Translations under genes and position numbers: made by a program
Part shown: in pieces, positions 1-7,964 of the stretch
How positions within the stretch are numbered: the stretch's first letter is position 1
Layout of the letters: each line of letters starts with the position of its first letter
NCBI GenBank assembly: GCA_002928955.1
Contig: PERT01000016.1
Coordinates: 1 to 57,660, forward strand
DNA from: Hyphomicrobium sp.
GTDB lineage: Bacteria; Pseudomonadota; Alphaproteobacteria; Rhizobiales; Hyphomicrobiaceae
Reading direction: 5' to 3'
DNA: 57,660 bases
Notes under the pieces: generated by a model
Databases searched by the model: none
The model's input: the letters and a program-made list of their open reading frames with translations, nothing else
Told to the model about the DNA's origin: nothing

Positions 1-22
1 TTAAGGCGCGACGCCCCACTAG
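1..22. repeat. Partial family-B palindromic repeat at the window edge
   Basis: These 22 bases are identical to positions 166-187, which form one arm of the family-B palindrome. The other arm lies outside the window. Its last four bases, CTAG, are also the first four of the family-A palindrome that starts at 19, so the two repeats are fused through a shared CTAG. Confidence 0.8.
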
Positions 23-92
23 TGGCCTGTCGGGCCTAAATCGCTGTGCCAGCCGCACGCGTCGACGATTTAGGCCCGACATGAAGGCCACT
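19..92 (+). repeat. Family-A palindromic repeat, copy 1
   Basis: An imperfect palindrome of about 74 bases. The outer stem AGTGGCC (21-27) pairs with GGCCACT (86-92). A perfect 16-base inner stem (28-43 with 66-81) closes a loop of about 22 bases. The 3' arm carries an unpaired TGAA (82-85) between the two stems. A near-identical copy is at 57541-57616. It looks like a non-autonomous palindromic (REP- or MITE-like) element; no transposase is visible nearby. Confidence 0.9.
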
Positions 93-107
93 CGCTATAT
101 CGTTGGG

Positions 108-187
108 TTAGTGGGGCGTTCATCGCGCCTTAGTTGACGCCCACGATGCCCCACCCACCAGTCAATTAAGGCGCGACGCCCCACTAG
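108..187 (-). repeat. Family-B palindromic repeat
   Basis: Read on the minus strand this begins CTAGTGGGGCG. TAGTGGGGCG (109-118) pairs with CGCCCCACTA (177-186), and TCGCGCCTTA (123-132) pairs with TAAGGCGCGA (167-176). The only interruption is TTCA at 119-122, which is TGAA on the 3' arm of the minus-strand hairpin. Sequence differs from family A but the plan and the bulge are the same. Positions 188-367 hold only the upstream region of the epimerase gene. Confidence 0.85.
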
Positions 188-367
188 CGAAATTTGTAAG
201 TATCTCGGCAGATTTTCGTCAGGCATGGTACGCAAAACAGCCGGTTGATCCACGCTGCGGCCCGCTGCAGGGGTTGATCCGTAAAATTGACGTGACACTC
301 ATCACTTTTTATTCACGGCCGCGCGCCATTCTCCGGGCTAACACGCACGGAAGAGGCAGGGGCGCGC

Positions 368-2500
368 ATGGCTGACACTGTGACAGGATCGCAGGCGACC
401 GCATCGGCAATCGGCGAACGGCCGGTCTATGATTTTGTCAAGCCCGAAGCATTCCTGGCATCTGGTGAGCCGGTCGGAACATTCGTGTTCAACGTGACCG
501 ACTACGGCGCCGTGGCCGACGACGCCGTCAACAACCAACCCATGATCCAGGCCGCGATCGATGCGGCACACGCGGCTGGCGGTGGTATCGTCTACATTCC
601 TGAAGGCGTGTACGGGATCGCGGCCCACCCCGGCGGCGATGGCAGCATTCAGGTGCAGTCCAACGTGTTCCTGAAGGGCGCCGGCCTGGGCGCCACCTCG
701 CTGCGGCTGGTCGATGGCTCGGACGCCAACATCACCGGCCTCGTGCGCTCTCCTGCCGATTCGGGCACCGACAACTGGGGCGTGGCCGACCTGTCGATCG
801 ACGGCAACAAGGCGAACACCTCAGGGGAGGTTATAGGCTTCTATACCGGCCCGCGGCCTGGCGACACGCGCGCCGACCATGACGTGACCGTGCTCCGCGT
901 CGAGGTCAAAGATGCATCTTCCTATGGTTTCGATCCGCACGAGCAGACGGTTCGGCTCTCGATCCGCGATAGCGTCTCCCACGACAACGGCCTCGACGGG
1001 TTCACGATCGACTTTACATCCGAGAGCGAACTGGTCGGCAACCTAGCCTACGGCAACGGCCGGCATGGCTTCAACGTCGTGACGAGTTCGAGCGGCATCT
1101 ACCTCGAAGACAACGTCGCCCACAGCAACGGCAGCTCCGGCCTGGCCATCCAGCGCGGCAGCGAGAATCGCCCTTCGCCCAGCAACGTCGTCGTGCGCGG
1201 CGGCGAGTTCAGCGGCAACGCGCGCGAAGGCATCCTGGTTCAGACGGCGACCGACGTCACGATCTCAGGCGTCGACGTCCAGAACAACGGCCGCCAGGGC
1301 ATACGCATTTATGGCGGCAGCGAGGTCACCGTCACCGACAGCAATATCAGCTCCAATTCGCAGAGCCTCGCCGACGGCTACTCCGAAGTCGTGATCTCGG
1401 CCTTCGTGGACACGGTCCATGGCCTCACCTACGCGGCCGCCAACAACCTGATCGAGGGCAACTCGATCGGCGGTGGCTCGGACACGCTGGCCCGCTACGG
1501 CATCGAGGAACGCGCGGGCAACACCTCGCTCAATATCGTAGGCGAAAACATTTTTGGCGTGACGGCGCGCGGGCCCATCGCACTGGCTGGCCAGGGCAGC
1601 TATGCCGAAAAGCTCGGGACCAGTCTCGCCGACACCATTGTCGGGAGCAGCACCCAGGATCGCATCGAGGGCGGCGACGGCGACGATATCGCCTCAGGTC
1701 AGGACGGCAACGATCTGGTCGACGGCGGCTCGGGCAATGACCGCCTGACGGGCGGCAAGGGCGACGACGTCCTGCTTGGCGGCGATGGCGCCGACACGTT
1801 GAACGGGAATTCCGGCAACGACCAGCTGCACGGCGGCGAAGGCGATGACAATCTGACGGGCGAAGCTGGCAACGACACGCTCGGAGGCGGCGGGGGCAAC
1901 GACACCGTCAGCGGCGGCTCCGGCGACGATACGTTCCTGGCCGACGCCGGCGACGACATCCTCGACGGCGGCTCGGGCATCGACACGCTGGATTTTACTT
2001 CTCTGAACGCAGCCATTCTCGTTGATCTTTCCGCCCGCTCCGCTGTCGGCGCGAATTCAGGTACCGATCGTGTCACGAGCATCGAAAACATCGCCGGTAG
2101 CCGCTTTGATGATTCGATCACGGGTGACAAAAACGCCAACACGCTCGCGGCGGGCGGAGGCAATGACACCATCCGCGGCCTCGGAGGTTCCGACACGTTA
2201 GCCGGCGGCGCGGGGCACGACACATTCGTCTGGACCGCCAAGGATGTCTTCGCCTCAGGCGTACACCAGGGCACCGACCGCATCGTCGACTTTTCAGCCG
2301 ACGACGTACTCGACTTCCGCGGCCTGTTCGCAGGCCAGACCGTTACCTCTGTCGAACACGTCCTTGTGGCTCGCGACACAGCCGAGGGCACCACGATCTC
2401 TGCCCGCATTGGCGGAAACTTCCAAGACGTGGTCGTGCTGGCCGATGTCCACGAGGTGAGTGTGCTGTCACTCCACGAAGGCAGCGCGATCCTGGTGTAG
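368..2500 (+). CDS. Secreted AlgE-type mannuronan C5-epimerase with RTX repeats
   Basis: The protein (710 aa) likely converts D-mannuronate to L-guluronate in polymeric alginate or a related extracellular polysaccharide. Residues about 40-400 form a right-handed beta-helix A-module: DYGAVADD and QAAIDAAHAAGGG near 45-72, then YGFDPHEQT at 186-194, whose DPHE (189-192) matches the catalytic motif of the AlgE family. Residues about 420-540 are glycine/aspartate-rich RTX nonapeptides (GGxGxDxLx), followed by a second RTX-like stretch and a C-terminal domain of the kind carrying type I secretion signals. There is no N-terminal signal peptide, which fits type I export, but no ABC/HlyD exporter lies in the window. 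AGGGG precedes the ATG. The stop codon lies inside a repeat (see 2494-2556). Acting on a substrate other than alginate cannot be excluded. Confidence 0.85.
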   Translation: MADTVTGSQATASAIGERPVYDFVKPEAFLASGEPVGTFVFNVTDYGAVADDAVNNQPMIQAAIDAAHAAGGGIVYIPEGVYGIAAHPGGDGSIQVQSNVFLKGAGLGATSLRLVDGSDANITGLVRSPADSGTDNWGVADLSIDGNKANTSGEVIGFYTGPRPGDTRADHDVTVLRVEVKDASSYGFDPHEQTVRLSIRDSVSHDNGLDGFTIDFTSESELVGNLAYGNGRHGFNVVTSSSGIYLEDNVAHSNGSSGLAIQRGSENRPSPSNVVVRGGEFSGNAREGILVQTATDVTISGVDVQNNGRQGIRIYGGSEVTVTDSNISSNSQSLADGYSEVVISAFVDTVHGLTYAAANNLIEGNSIGGGSDTLARYGIEERAGNTSLNIVGENIFGVTARGPIALAGQGSYAEKLGTSLADTIVGSSTQDRIEGGDGDDIASGQDGNDLVDGGSGNDRLTGGKGDDVLLGGDGADTLNGNSGNDQLHGGEGDDNLTGEAGNDTLGGGGGNDTVSGGSGDDTFLADAGDDILDGGSGIDTLDFTSLNAAILVDLSARSAVGANSGTDRVTSIENIAGSRFDDSITGDKNANTLAAGGGNDTIRGLGGSDTLAGGAGHDTFVWTAKDVFASGVHQGTDRIVDFSADDVLDFRGLFAGQTVTSVEHVLVARDTAEGTTISARIGGNFQDVVVLADVHEVSVLSLHEGSAILV

Positions 2501-2556
2501 CGCATGTAACGCTTGCTCCCCGAACACGGCTGAGCTCGAAACCGAGCGTCAGATGC
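2494..2556 (+). repeat. Family-E hairpin repeat, degenerate copy, supplies the epimerase stop codon
   Basis: The left shoulder GTGTAGCGCAT (2495-2505) matches the start of the copy at 19772 exactly, and the right arm GCGTCAGATGC (2546-2556) matches the other copies. The arms of this copy have about three mismatches. The TAG at 2498-2500, the stop codon of the epimerase gene, lies inside the shared GTGTAGCGCAT block. Confidence 0.7.
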
Positions 2557-3153
2557 AAAAGCGACACTCGATCTATTGGCGTGCTCGGTTTCCTTATGGT
2601 TCCGACATTTGCACTGTCCGGTGCTGCGGCAGGACGGAAACGTCGGATGCGCTCCAACGAACGAACCCGCCGCCACGGGAATGGGCCCACGGGTAATATG
2701 ACCGCGACGCCATCATCTCCATCATCTCCATCATCTCCATCATCTGCCGCGATCAAATCTCCAAGGCGACCGCCGCACCGGCAATGCCAAATGTCTCCGC
2801 GGGTTCCTTCATTGGAGGCTTTCCGACCACGGCCCCATGCCCGCGGCGAGGTCCTGCGGGCCGCCGGCCATCATCTGGAACCTTTCCGCGAGTGTGAACT
2901 GTAGCGCGCGGGCCACGGCACTCGCACGCCGAAGCTTGCCAATCCACAGGCTGACGTGCGAATGCCCGCTCTCATGGCGTGAGATTCGTCGTCGCGATCC
3001 GGCCGCGCGCAGCGCAGACGCGCACTCGTCATCGATCGGACGCCGGAAACGGCATCGGGTAGATTCATCTTGCGGCGGGAAAGGTGTATGACCGGCCGGG
3101 CCGGAAGCGTGGCTGTATCGTCGCGACGTGATGCGTGTTGATCCTCGACAGGG
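2501..3153. other. Intergenic region with degenerate repeats and a 9-base tandem repeat
   Basis: No convincing gene is visible. The left part holds the end of the family-E hairpin and, at about 2585-2610, sequence resembling the left arm of family C (a TTCC..TATGG..CCGACATTTG pattern), as in the tandem arrangement at 5318-5482. A tandem repeat lies at 2711-2746. The minus strand from about 3050 to 2809 is open and could be a gene remnant, but it matches no family I recognise. Confidence 0.5.
2711..2746 (+). repeat. Tandem repeat, four copies of a 9-base unit
   Basis: CATCATCTC is repeated three times and followed by CATCATCTG. Each unit contains CATCAT, so slippage could act at either three or nine bases. 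It lies between genes, so length change would not alter a protein. Confidence 0.9.
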
Positions 3154-5211
3154 ATGTTCCCAGCAATGAGCAAACCCAACACGGCCAGACCAAGCACGGC
3201 CCGTTCGCAAAACGACCTCTTTTTGGGTTCCGTAACCGATATGACCGACAAAACTTCGCGTGCACGCAAGCCCTCCGATGCGCCCGCCGGGTCCTACGGC
3301 GAAAGCGACATCGAAGTTCTGGAAGGCCTCGAGCCCGTGCGCCGCCGCCCTGGCATGTACATCGGCGGCACCGACGAGAAGGCGATGCACCACCTGTTCG
3401 CCGAGGTGATCGACAACGCCATGGACGAGGCCGTGGCCGGCCACGCTACCCGCATTGACGTCGAACTCGACACGCACGGCTTCCTGGCCGTTACCGACAA
3501 CGGTCGCGGCATTCCCATCGGCCCACATCCGAAGTTCAAGAACAAGTCGGCGCTCGAAGTCGTCATGACCATCCTGCATGCCGGCGGCAAGTTCGACAGC
3601 AAGGCCTACAACACGTCGGGTGGCCTGCACGGCGTTGGCGTCTCCGTCGTCAATGCGCTGTCGGAGGAACTCGAGGTTCAGGTCGCCCGCGAACAGCAGC
3701 TCTATCGCATGGTATTCTCGCGGGGCGAGCCGCAGACCAAACTCGAGAAACTCGGTCCGACCATGAACCGGCGCGGCACCAAGGTCAGGTTCAAGCCCGA
3801 CGAAAAAATCTTTGGCAAAGGCTGCGCGTTCAAGCCTGCCCGCATCATGAAGATGGCCCGCTCCAAGGCCTATCTGTTCGGCGGGGTCGAGATTCGCTGG
3901 AACTGCGATCCGTCGTTGATCACCGATGAGACACCGGCCGAAGCGGTCTTTCATTTCCCCGGCGGGCTCAAGGACTATCTGACCGAAAGCATCGACGGCC
4001 GCACGCGGGTCACGAAAGACATCTTTGCCGGACGCGTCGAGAAGGAAGGCGGGCATGGCTCGGTCGAGTGGGCCGTGGCCTGGATCGCCGACGACGACGG
4101 GTTTTCATCCTCCTACTGCAACACCATTCCGACCGCCGAAGGCGGCACCCACGAGAATGGCCTCCGGCAGGCGCTCTACAAGGCGCTCCGCGCCTACGGG
4201 GAGTTGACCGGCAACAAGAAGGCGCAGCAGATCACGTCCGAGGATGTGATGGGCACGGCCGCGTCCATGCTCGCGATCTTCATCCGTGAGCCGGAGTTCC
4301 AAGGCCAGACCAAGGACAAACTGGCGACGGTCGAAGCGACCCGTATCGTCGAGACCACCGTGCGCGACGCCTTCGACCACTGGCTGGCCGATAGCCCCCA
4401 GCAGGCAACGCGGCTGCTCGAATGGACCGTCGATCAGGCGGAGGAACGCCTGAAACGCCGCCGCGAGAAGGAGGTGTCGCGCCAATCGGCGACGCGCAAG
4501 CTCAGACTGCCCGGCAAGCTCGCAGACTGCTCGATTCAATCGGCGGCAGGCACGGAAATCTTCATCGTCGAGGGTGACAGCGCCGGCGGTTCGGCCAAGA
4601 GTGCCCGCAGCCGCGAGACCCAAGCCATATTGCCCTTGCGCGGCAAGATCCTGAACGTCGCCAACGCGTCCTCCGCCAAGCTCGCCCAGAACCAGCTGCT
4701 GGGTGACCTGATCCAGGCGCTCGGCTGCGGCACAGGCTCCAAGTATCGCGACGAGGACCTGCGCTACGAGCGGGTGATCATCATGACCGACGCCGACGTC
4801 GACGGTGCGCACATCGCATCACTGCTGATTACCTTCTTCTTTCAGGAGATGCCGGAGCTGATCGAAAACGGGCATCTGTTCCTCGCCGTGCCGCCGCTGT
4901 TCCGCCTGACCTACAAGGGCGAGGCGGCCTACGCCCGCGACGAGAAGCAGCGCGCGGAATTACTCGAAACCGTCTTCAAGGGCAAGAAGCCGGATGTGAC
5001 GCGCTTCAAGGGTCTGGGCGAAATGGATTTCAAGGACTTGAAGAGCACCACCATGGACCCGGCCAAGCGGTTGTTGCTCAGGGTTGAGGTCGCCGCCGCT
5101 GATAAAATCGCAATCTCGGAGACCGTCAATGCGTTGATGGGCTCAAAGCCCGAGACCCGGTTTCGCTTCATCCAGGAACGCGCGGCGTTCGCCAAGGATC
5201 TCGATGTGTGA
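3154..5211 (+). CDS. parE: DNA topoisomerase IV subunit B
   Basis: ATPase and TOPRIM subunit of topoisomerase IV, which decatenates daughter chromosomes with ParC. The GHKL ATPase motifs are clear: EVIDNAMDEA (about 84-93), VTDNGRGIP, and GGLHGVGVSVVNALS. The TOPRIM part has EGDSAGGSAKSARSR (about 472) and the metal-binding DADVDGAH (about 546), then RFKGLGEM. Length (685 aa) and the lack of the GyrB-specific insertion favour ParE over GyrB. The first 45 residues are polar and poorly conserved, so the start could be at 3154, at the ATG at 3166 (preceded by GGGA) or at the ATG at 3241. It stands alone, as parE often does in this group. A family-E hairpin follows about 100 bases after the stop. 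Confidence 0.95.
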   Translation: MFPAMSKPNTARPSTARSQNDLFLGSVTDMTDKTSRARKPSDAPAGSYGESDIEVLEGLEPVRRRPGMYIGGTDEKAMHHLFAEVIDNAMDEAVAGHATRIDVELDTHGFLAVTDNGRGIPIGPHPKFKNKSALEVVMTILHAGGKFDSKAYNTSGGLHGVGVSVVNALSEELEVQVAREQQLYRMVFSRGEPQTKLEKLGPTMNRRGTKVRFKPDEKIFGKGCAFKPARIMKMARSKAYLFGGVEIRWNCDPSLITDETPAEAVFHFPGGLKDYLTESIDGRTRVTKDIFAGRVEKEGGHGSVEWAVAWIADDDGFSSSYCNTIPTAEGGTHENGLRQALYKALRAYGELTGNKKAQQITSEDVMGTAASMLAIFIREPEFQGQTKDKLATVEATRIVETTVRDAFDHWLADSPQQATRLLEWTVDQAEERLKRRREKEVSRQSATRKLRLPGKLADCSIQSAAGTEIFIVEGDSAGGSAKSARSRETQAILPLRGKILNVANASSAKLAQNQLLGDLIQALGCGTGSKYRDEDLRYERVIIMTDADVDGAHIASLLITFFFQEMPELIENGHLFLAVPPLFRLTYKGEAAYARDEKQRAELLETVFKGKKPDVTRFKGLGEMDFKDLKSTTMDPAKRLLLRVEVAAADKIAISETVNALMGSKPETRFRFIQERAAFAKDLDV

Positions 5212-5318
5212 CGCGCGGTGTCCACGTAACGGTTCGGCGGCGCGAAGTTCGTCTCGACGCAGCCTGTCGTCAAATTCGGCTCCGTGCCGACCGCGACTGT
5301 GTGAGAAAGTCGGGTGAG

Positions 5319-5380
5319 TGAAGCGCATCTGACGTTTGGTAGCCACTGGGGCTGGACTCGAAACCAAACGTCAAATGAAA
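5319..5380 (+). repeat. Family-E hairpin repeat
   Basis: The 5' shoulder GTGAAGCGCATCTGACG matches the copies at 2494 and 19771. CATCTGACGTTTGGT (5326-5340) pairs with ACCAAACGTCAAATG (5363-5377) with one mismatch. It lies about 115 bases after the parE stop and may also act as a transcript end. Confidence 0.85.
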
Positions 5381-5405
5381 AAATTGCACTATAATCATAG
5401 GGTTG

Positions 5406-5482
5406 ATAGTGTTCCCTATGGCGCCGATATTTGGTCTTGAGCGCGTTGCGACGGGAATCAAATGTCGGCGCCGGAACACCAG
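5406..5482 (-). repeat. Family-C palindromic repeat
   Basis: AGTGTTCC (5408-5415) pairs with GGAACACC (5473-5480) except at the last base. GGCGCCGATATTTGGT (from 5420) pairs with ATCAAATGTCGGCGCC (5457-5472) with few mismatches. CTAT (5416-5419) is unpaired; on the minus strand this is ATAG on the 3' arm, the same place as TGAA in families A and B. A second copy starts at 57613 and leaves the window. Confidence 0.85.
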
Positions 5483-5582
5483 TCTCGCGCCGCACCAAAG
5501 TCGACCGATGGTGCGGCAAGGCTCAAGTCGACTTGGGCGCGATGGGCCCCCAGGTCGTGAAGGCCTAATGCATGACACTTGC

Positions 5583-5613
5583 GCGAGCCGCCGATCATTA
5601 TGCGGCTCGCTTT
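5583..5613 (+). terminator. Terminator-like hairpin
   Basis: GCGAGCCGC (5583-5591) and GCGGCTCGC (5602-5610) form a perfect 9-bp stem with a 10-base loop, followed by TTTACC. The U-tract is short, so termination is plausible rather than certain. It would end any transcript from the structured segment at 5485-5542. Confidence 0.5.
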
Positions 5614-5916
5614 ACCTGAGGTCGAGCAGAACTCGCCAAACTCACCATAATACAACGCCGATTGTCACACAAACCAGCCTTTGCCTTGCCTTTTCGGATT
5701 GGTTGTGTCAGCAGCTTCTAGTCTTGGGCGCAGGGGGATTCGGTACTTCTTATCCCTTCTCAAGACGACCCCTTTACAATTGCCGCTGAGGCATACGTTT
5801 CTCCCCTGCGCTCCGCCGTCCGCTGCCGCAGCGTCATCGCGCGCCGGCGGATCCTCGCGCCCCAATGCCTCGCGCTGACGGGCCTACCGCTGAGAGTGCA
5901 ACTGGAGAGACGTTTT

Positions 5917-7866
5917 TTGGAAACGAAAGCCTTCGCTGAGCTTGGTCTCAGCCCCAAGGTATTGGCCGCCGTCGAGGCGTCCGGCTATACGATCGCGACC
6001 CCCATCCAGTCGGCTGCCATCCCGATCGCCATCGCCGGACGCGATGTTCTTGGAATCGCCCAGACCGGAACCGGCAAGACTGCGGCCTTCACGCTGCCGA
6101 TGATCACTCGGTTGGAAACCGGACGGGCGCGTGCCCGCATGCCGCGCTCGCTGATCCTGGCGCCCACGCGCGAGCTGGCAGCCCAGGTGGCGCAGGCGTT
6201 CGAGAAATACGGCGTCAATCACAAGCTCGACGTTGCGCTGCTGATCGGCGGCGTGTCGATGGACGATCAGGTCAAGAAACTCGACCGCGGCGTCGATGTG
6301 CTGATTGCCACCCCCGGTCGTCTACTCGACCATTTCGGACGCGGCCGCATCATGCTGATGGGAGTCGAGATCCTGGTGATCGACGAAGCCGACCGCATGC
6401 TCGACATGGGCTTCATCCCGGACATCGAGAAGATCTGCAAGCTGCTGCCGCCGAGACGCCAGACCCTGTTCTTCTCGGCCACGATGCCGGCTGAAATCAC
6501 GCGCCTCGTCGATACCTTCCTGAAGGATCCGGTGCGCGTCGAAGTCGCCAAGCCGGCCACCACCGCCAAGACGATCACCCAGCGCTTCCGCTTCTGCCGC
6601 GATGGCGAGGACTACGCCAAACGCGAGGCCCTGCGTGACCTGATGCGCGTCGAGGACGTTCGCAACGCCATCATCTTCTGCAATCGCAAGCGCGATGTGG
6701 CAATCCTTCTGAAGTCGCTCTTGAAGCATGGTTTCAATGCGGGTGCGCTACATGGCGACATGGAGCAGTCGGCACGTACAGCCACGCTCGACAAATTCCG
6801 CTCGGGCGAGATTACGTTCCTGGCAGCCAGCGACGTTGCCGCCCGCGGCCTCGACATCCCCGACGTAAGCCACATCTTCAATTTCGACCTGCCGTGGCAG
6901 TCGGACGACTATGTCCATCGGATCGGTCGCACGGGGCGGGCTGGAAAGCTCGGCTACTCGGCGTCGCTGGTCACGGGGGAGGACCTGAAGCTTCTGAAGG
7001 ACATCGAAAAGATCACCGGCGAAGCGGCGATCTGGCTCGGCGACCCACCGAACGAAGACGACATGGCAAATGCCGGCAAGCGCCGGCGCGGACGCGCAGG
7101 TCGTGCTGGCGGGCGCGGAACCGATCGCGGTGCCCGTCGCGACAGCCGCCCCGAAGGTCGCGGCGAGGATCGGGGACGTGAGCGTCCGCGTCGCAGCGGT
7201 CCGAGGCCGGAGCCGGCTCAGTTTGCAGCAGCCGAGTTGCACGACAGCGGTCGCGCCAACGGGGAGCAGCCTATCGTGTTCCGCGCTGGCCCAGCCGAGA
7301 CAGCTGACGGTCCGATGCGGAATTCCGGGTCGACGAGACCACCCAGGCGCGAGAGGCCCCGGCGCTCCGAGAGGAGACCCGATGCCCGCGAGCACGAGCG
7401 TCAAGACACAGCGCGTGGCGGCGACCGTCAGGCGCAATCGCGTCACGATGACACCGACAACCTATCGCCCCGGGCCGTGCGTACCCAGGTGGAGCGCCCG
7501 GCTCGCGAGGACGCAGCGAGAGACGAGCAGCGGCCGGCACGAGATGTGACGCGCACGCCGCCGCGGGAACCGCGTGACGCGCGGCCCAATCGCAGCGAGG
7601 CTATTCGAGGTGACGCGCCGCGCGGCAGTGATCGCCAACAAAGAGAGCCGCAGGGCAACGATCGTCATGCCGGCCGTCGGCCCGAAATCCTGGGGCGAGG
7701 CGCCGACGTGCATCCGGCCGCCAAACCAGGGACCCGTGATCGCCACCACGGCTCTCGACCGCCGAACCCGGCCGGCAGCGCGGCTGGCGGTGGTGGGGGA
7801 TTCGCGGACAATGTACCGGCATTCCTGCGTAAGCCGTCTCGCCCTATCAAGGTCGGAGGAGACTGA
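5917..7866 (+). CDS. DEAD-box ATP-dependent RNA helicase (RhlE/DbpA type)
   Basis: Unwinds RNA duplexes, probably in ribosome assembly, mRNA turnover or cold adaptation. The 649-aa protein has the Q motif (TPIQSAAIPIAI), Walker A AQTGTGKT (about 47), PTRELA, TPGRLLD, DEADRMLDMGF (about 154), SATMP, and in the second RecA domain ARGLDIPDV and HRIGRTGRAG (about 333). From about residue 386 to the end lies an arginine/glycine/proline-rich, disordered tail of about 260 residues, probably RNA-binding. I place the start at the TTG at 5917, because GGAGAG sits seven bases upstream; the GTG at 5896 would add seven residues and lacks such a site. The gene stands alone behind a long leader, which would suit post-transcriptional control. 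The family member (RhlE against others) is not certain. Confidence 0.93.
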   Translation: METKAFAELGLSPKVLAAVEASGYTIATPIQSAAIPIAIAGRDVLGIAQTGTGKTAAFTLPMITRLETGRARARMPRSLILAPTRELAAQVAQAFEKYGVNHKLDVALLIGGVSMDDQVKKLDRGVDVLIATPGRLLDHFGRGRIMLMGVEILVIDEADRMLDMGFIPDIEKICKLLPPRRQTLFFSATMPAEITRLVDTFLKDPVRVEVAKPATTAKTITQRFRFCRDGEDYAKREALRDLMRVEDVRNAIIFCNRKRDVAILLKSLLKHGFNAGALHGDMEQSARTATLDKFRSGEITFLAASDVAARGLDIPDVSHIFNFDLPWQSDDYVHRIGRTGRAGKLGYSASLVTGEDLKLLKDIEKITGEAAIWLGDPPNEDDMANAGKRRRGRAGRAGGRGTDRGARRDSRPEGRGEDRGRERPRRSGPRPEPAQFAAAELHDSGRANGEQPIVFRAGPAETADGPMRNSGSTRPPRRERPRRSERRPDAREHERQDTARGGDRQAQSRHDDTDNLSPRAVRTQVERPAREDAARDEQRPARDVTRTPPREPRDARPNRSEAIRGDAPRGSDRQQREPQGNDRHAGRRPEILGRGADVHPAAKPGTRDRHHGSRPPNPAGSAAGGGGGFADNVPAFLRKPSRPIKVGGD

Positions 7867-7964
7867 GGCAGAGTGGCCGTGGCTGGCTTCAGTCGTCCGG
7901 TTCTCTGCCTCCGCTCCTTGATATCCGACGGGCGTAGGTTTCCTCGGCACGGTATGGGATCGAG

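Larger units (their letters stand above)
5212..5916. other. 705-base intergenic region rich in repeats and RNA-like structure
   Basis: From left to right: a family-E hairpin (5319-5380), a family-C palindrome (5406-5482), a knot of interleaved complementary segments (5485-5542), a 9-bp GC-rich hairpin followed by TTT (5583-5613), and about 280 bases leading to the helicase gene, first T-rich and then GC-rich. Small open frames here look like noise. A long structured leader for the helicase mRNA or a small RNA ending at 5613 is possible. Confidence 0.5.

Noticed and set aside
1-187. CRISPR array at the left edge
   Set aside because: The repeated blocks are palindromes of differing sequence without regular spacers, and no cas gene is present.
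2809-3050. Open minus-strand frame reading HSHVSLWIGKLRRASAVARA and ending SESLQ
   Set aside because: The amino acid pattern looks somewhat natural, but I recognise no family, there is no supported start, and the frame continues as a shadow of parE.
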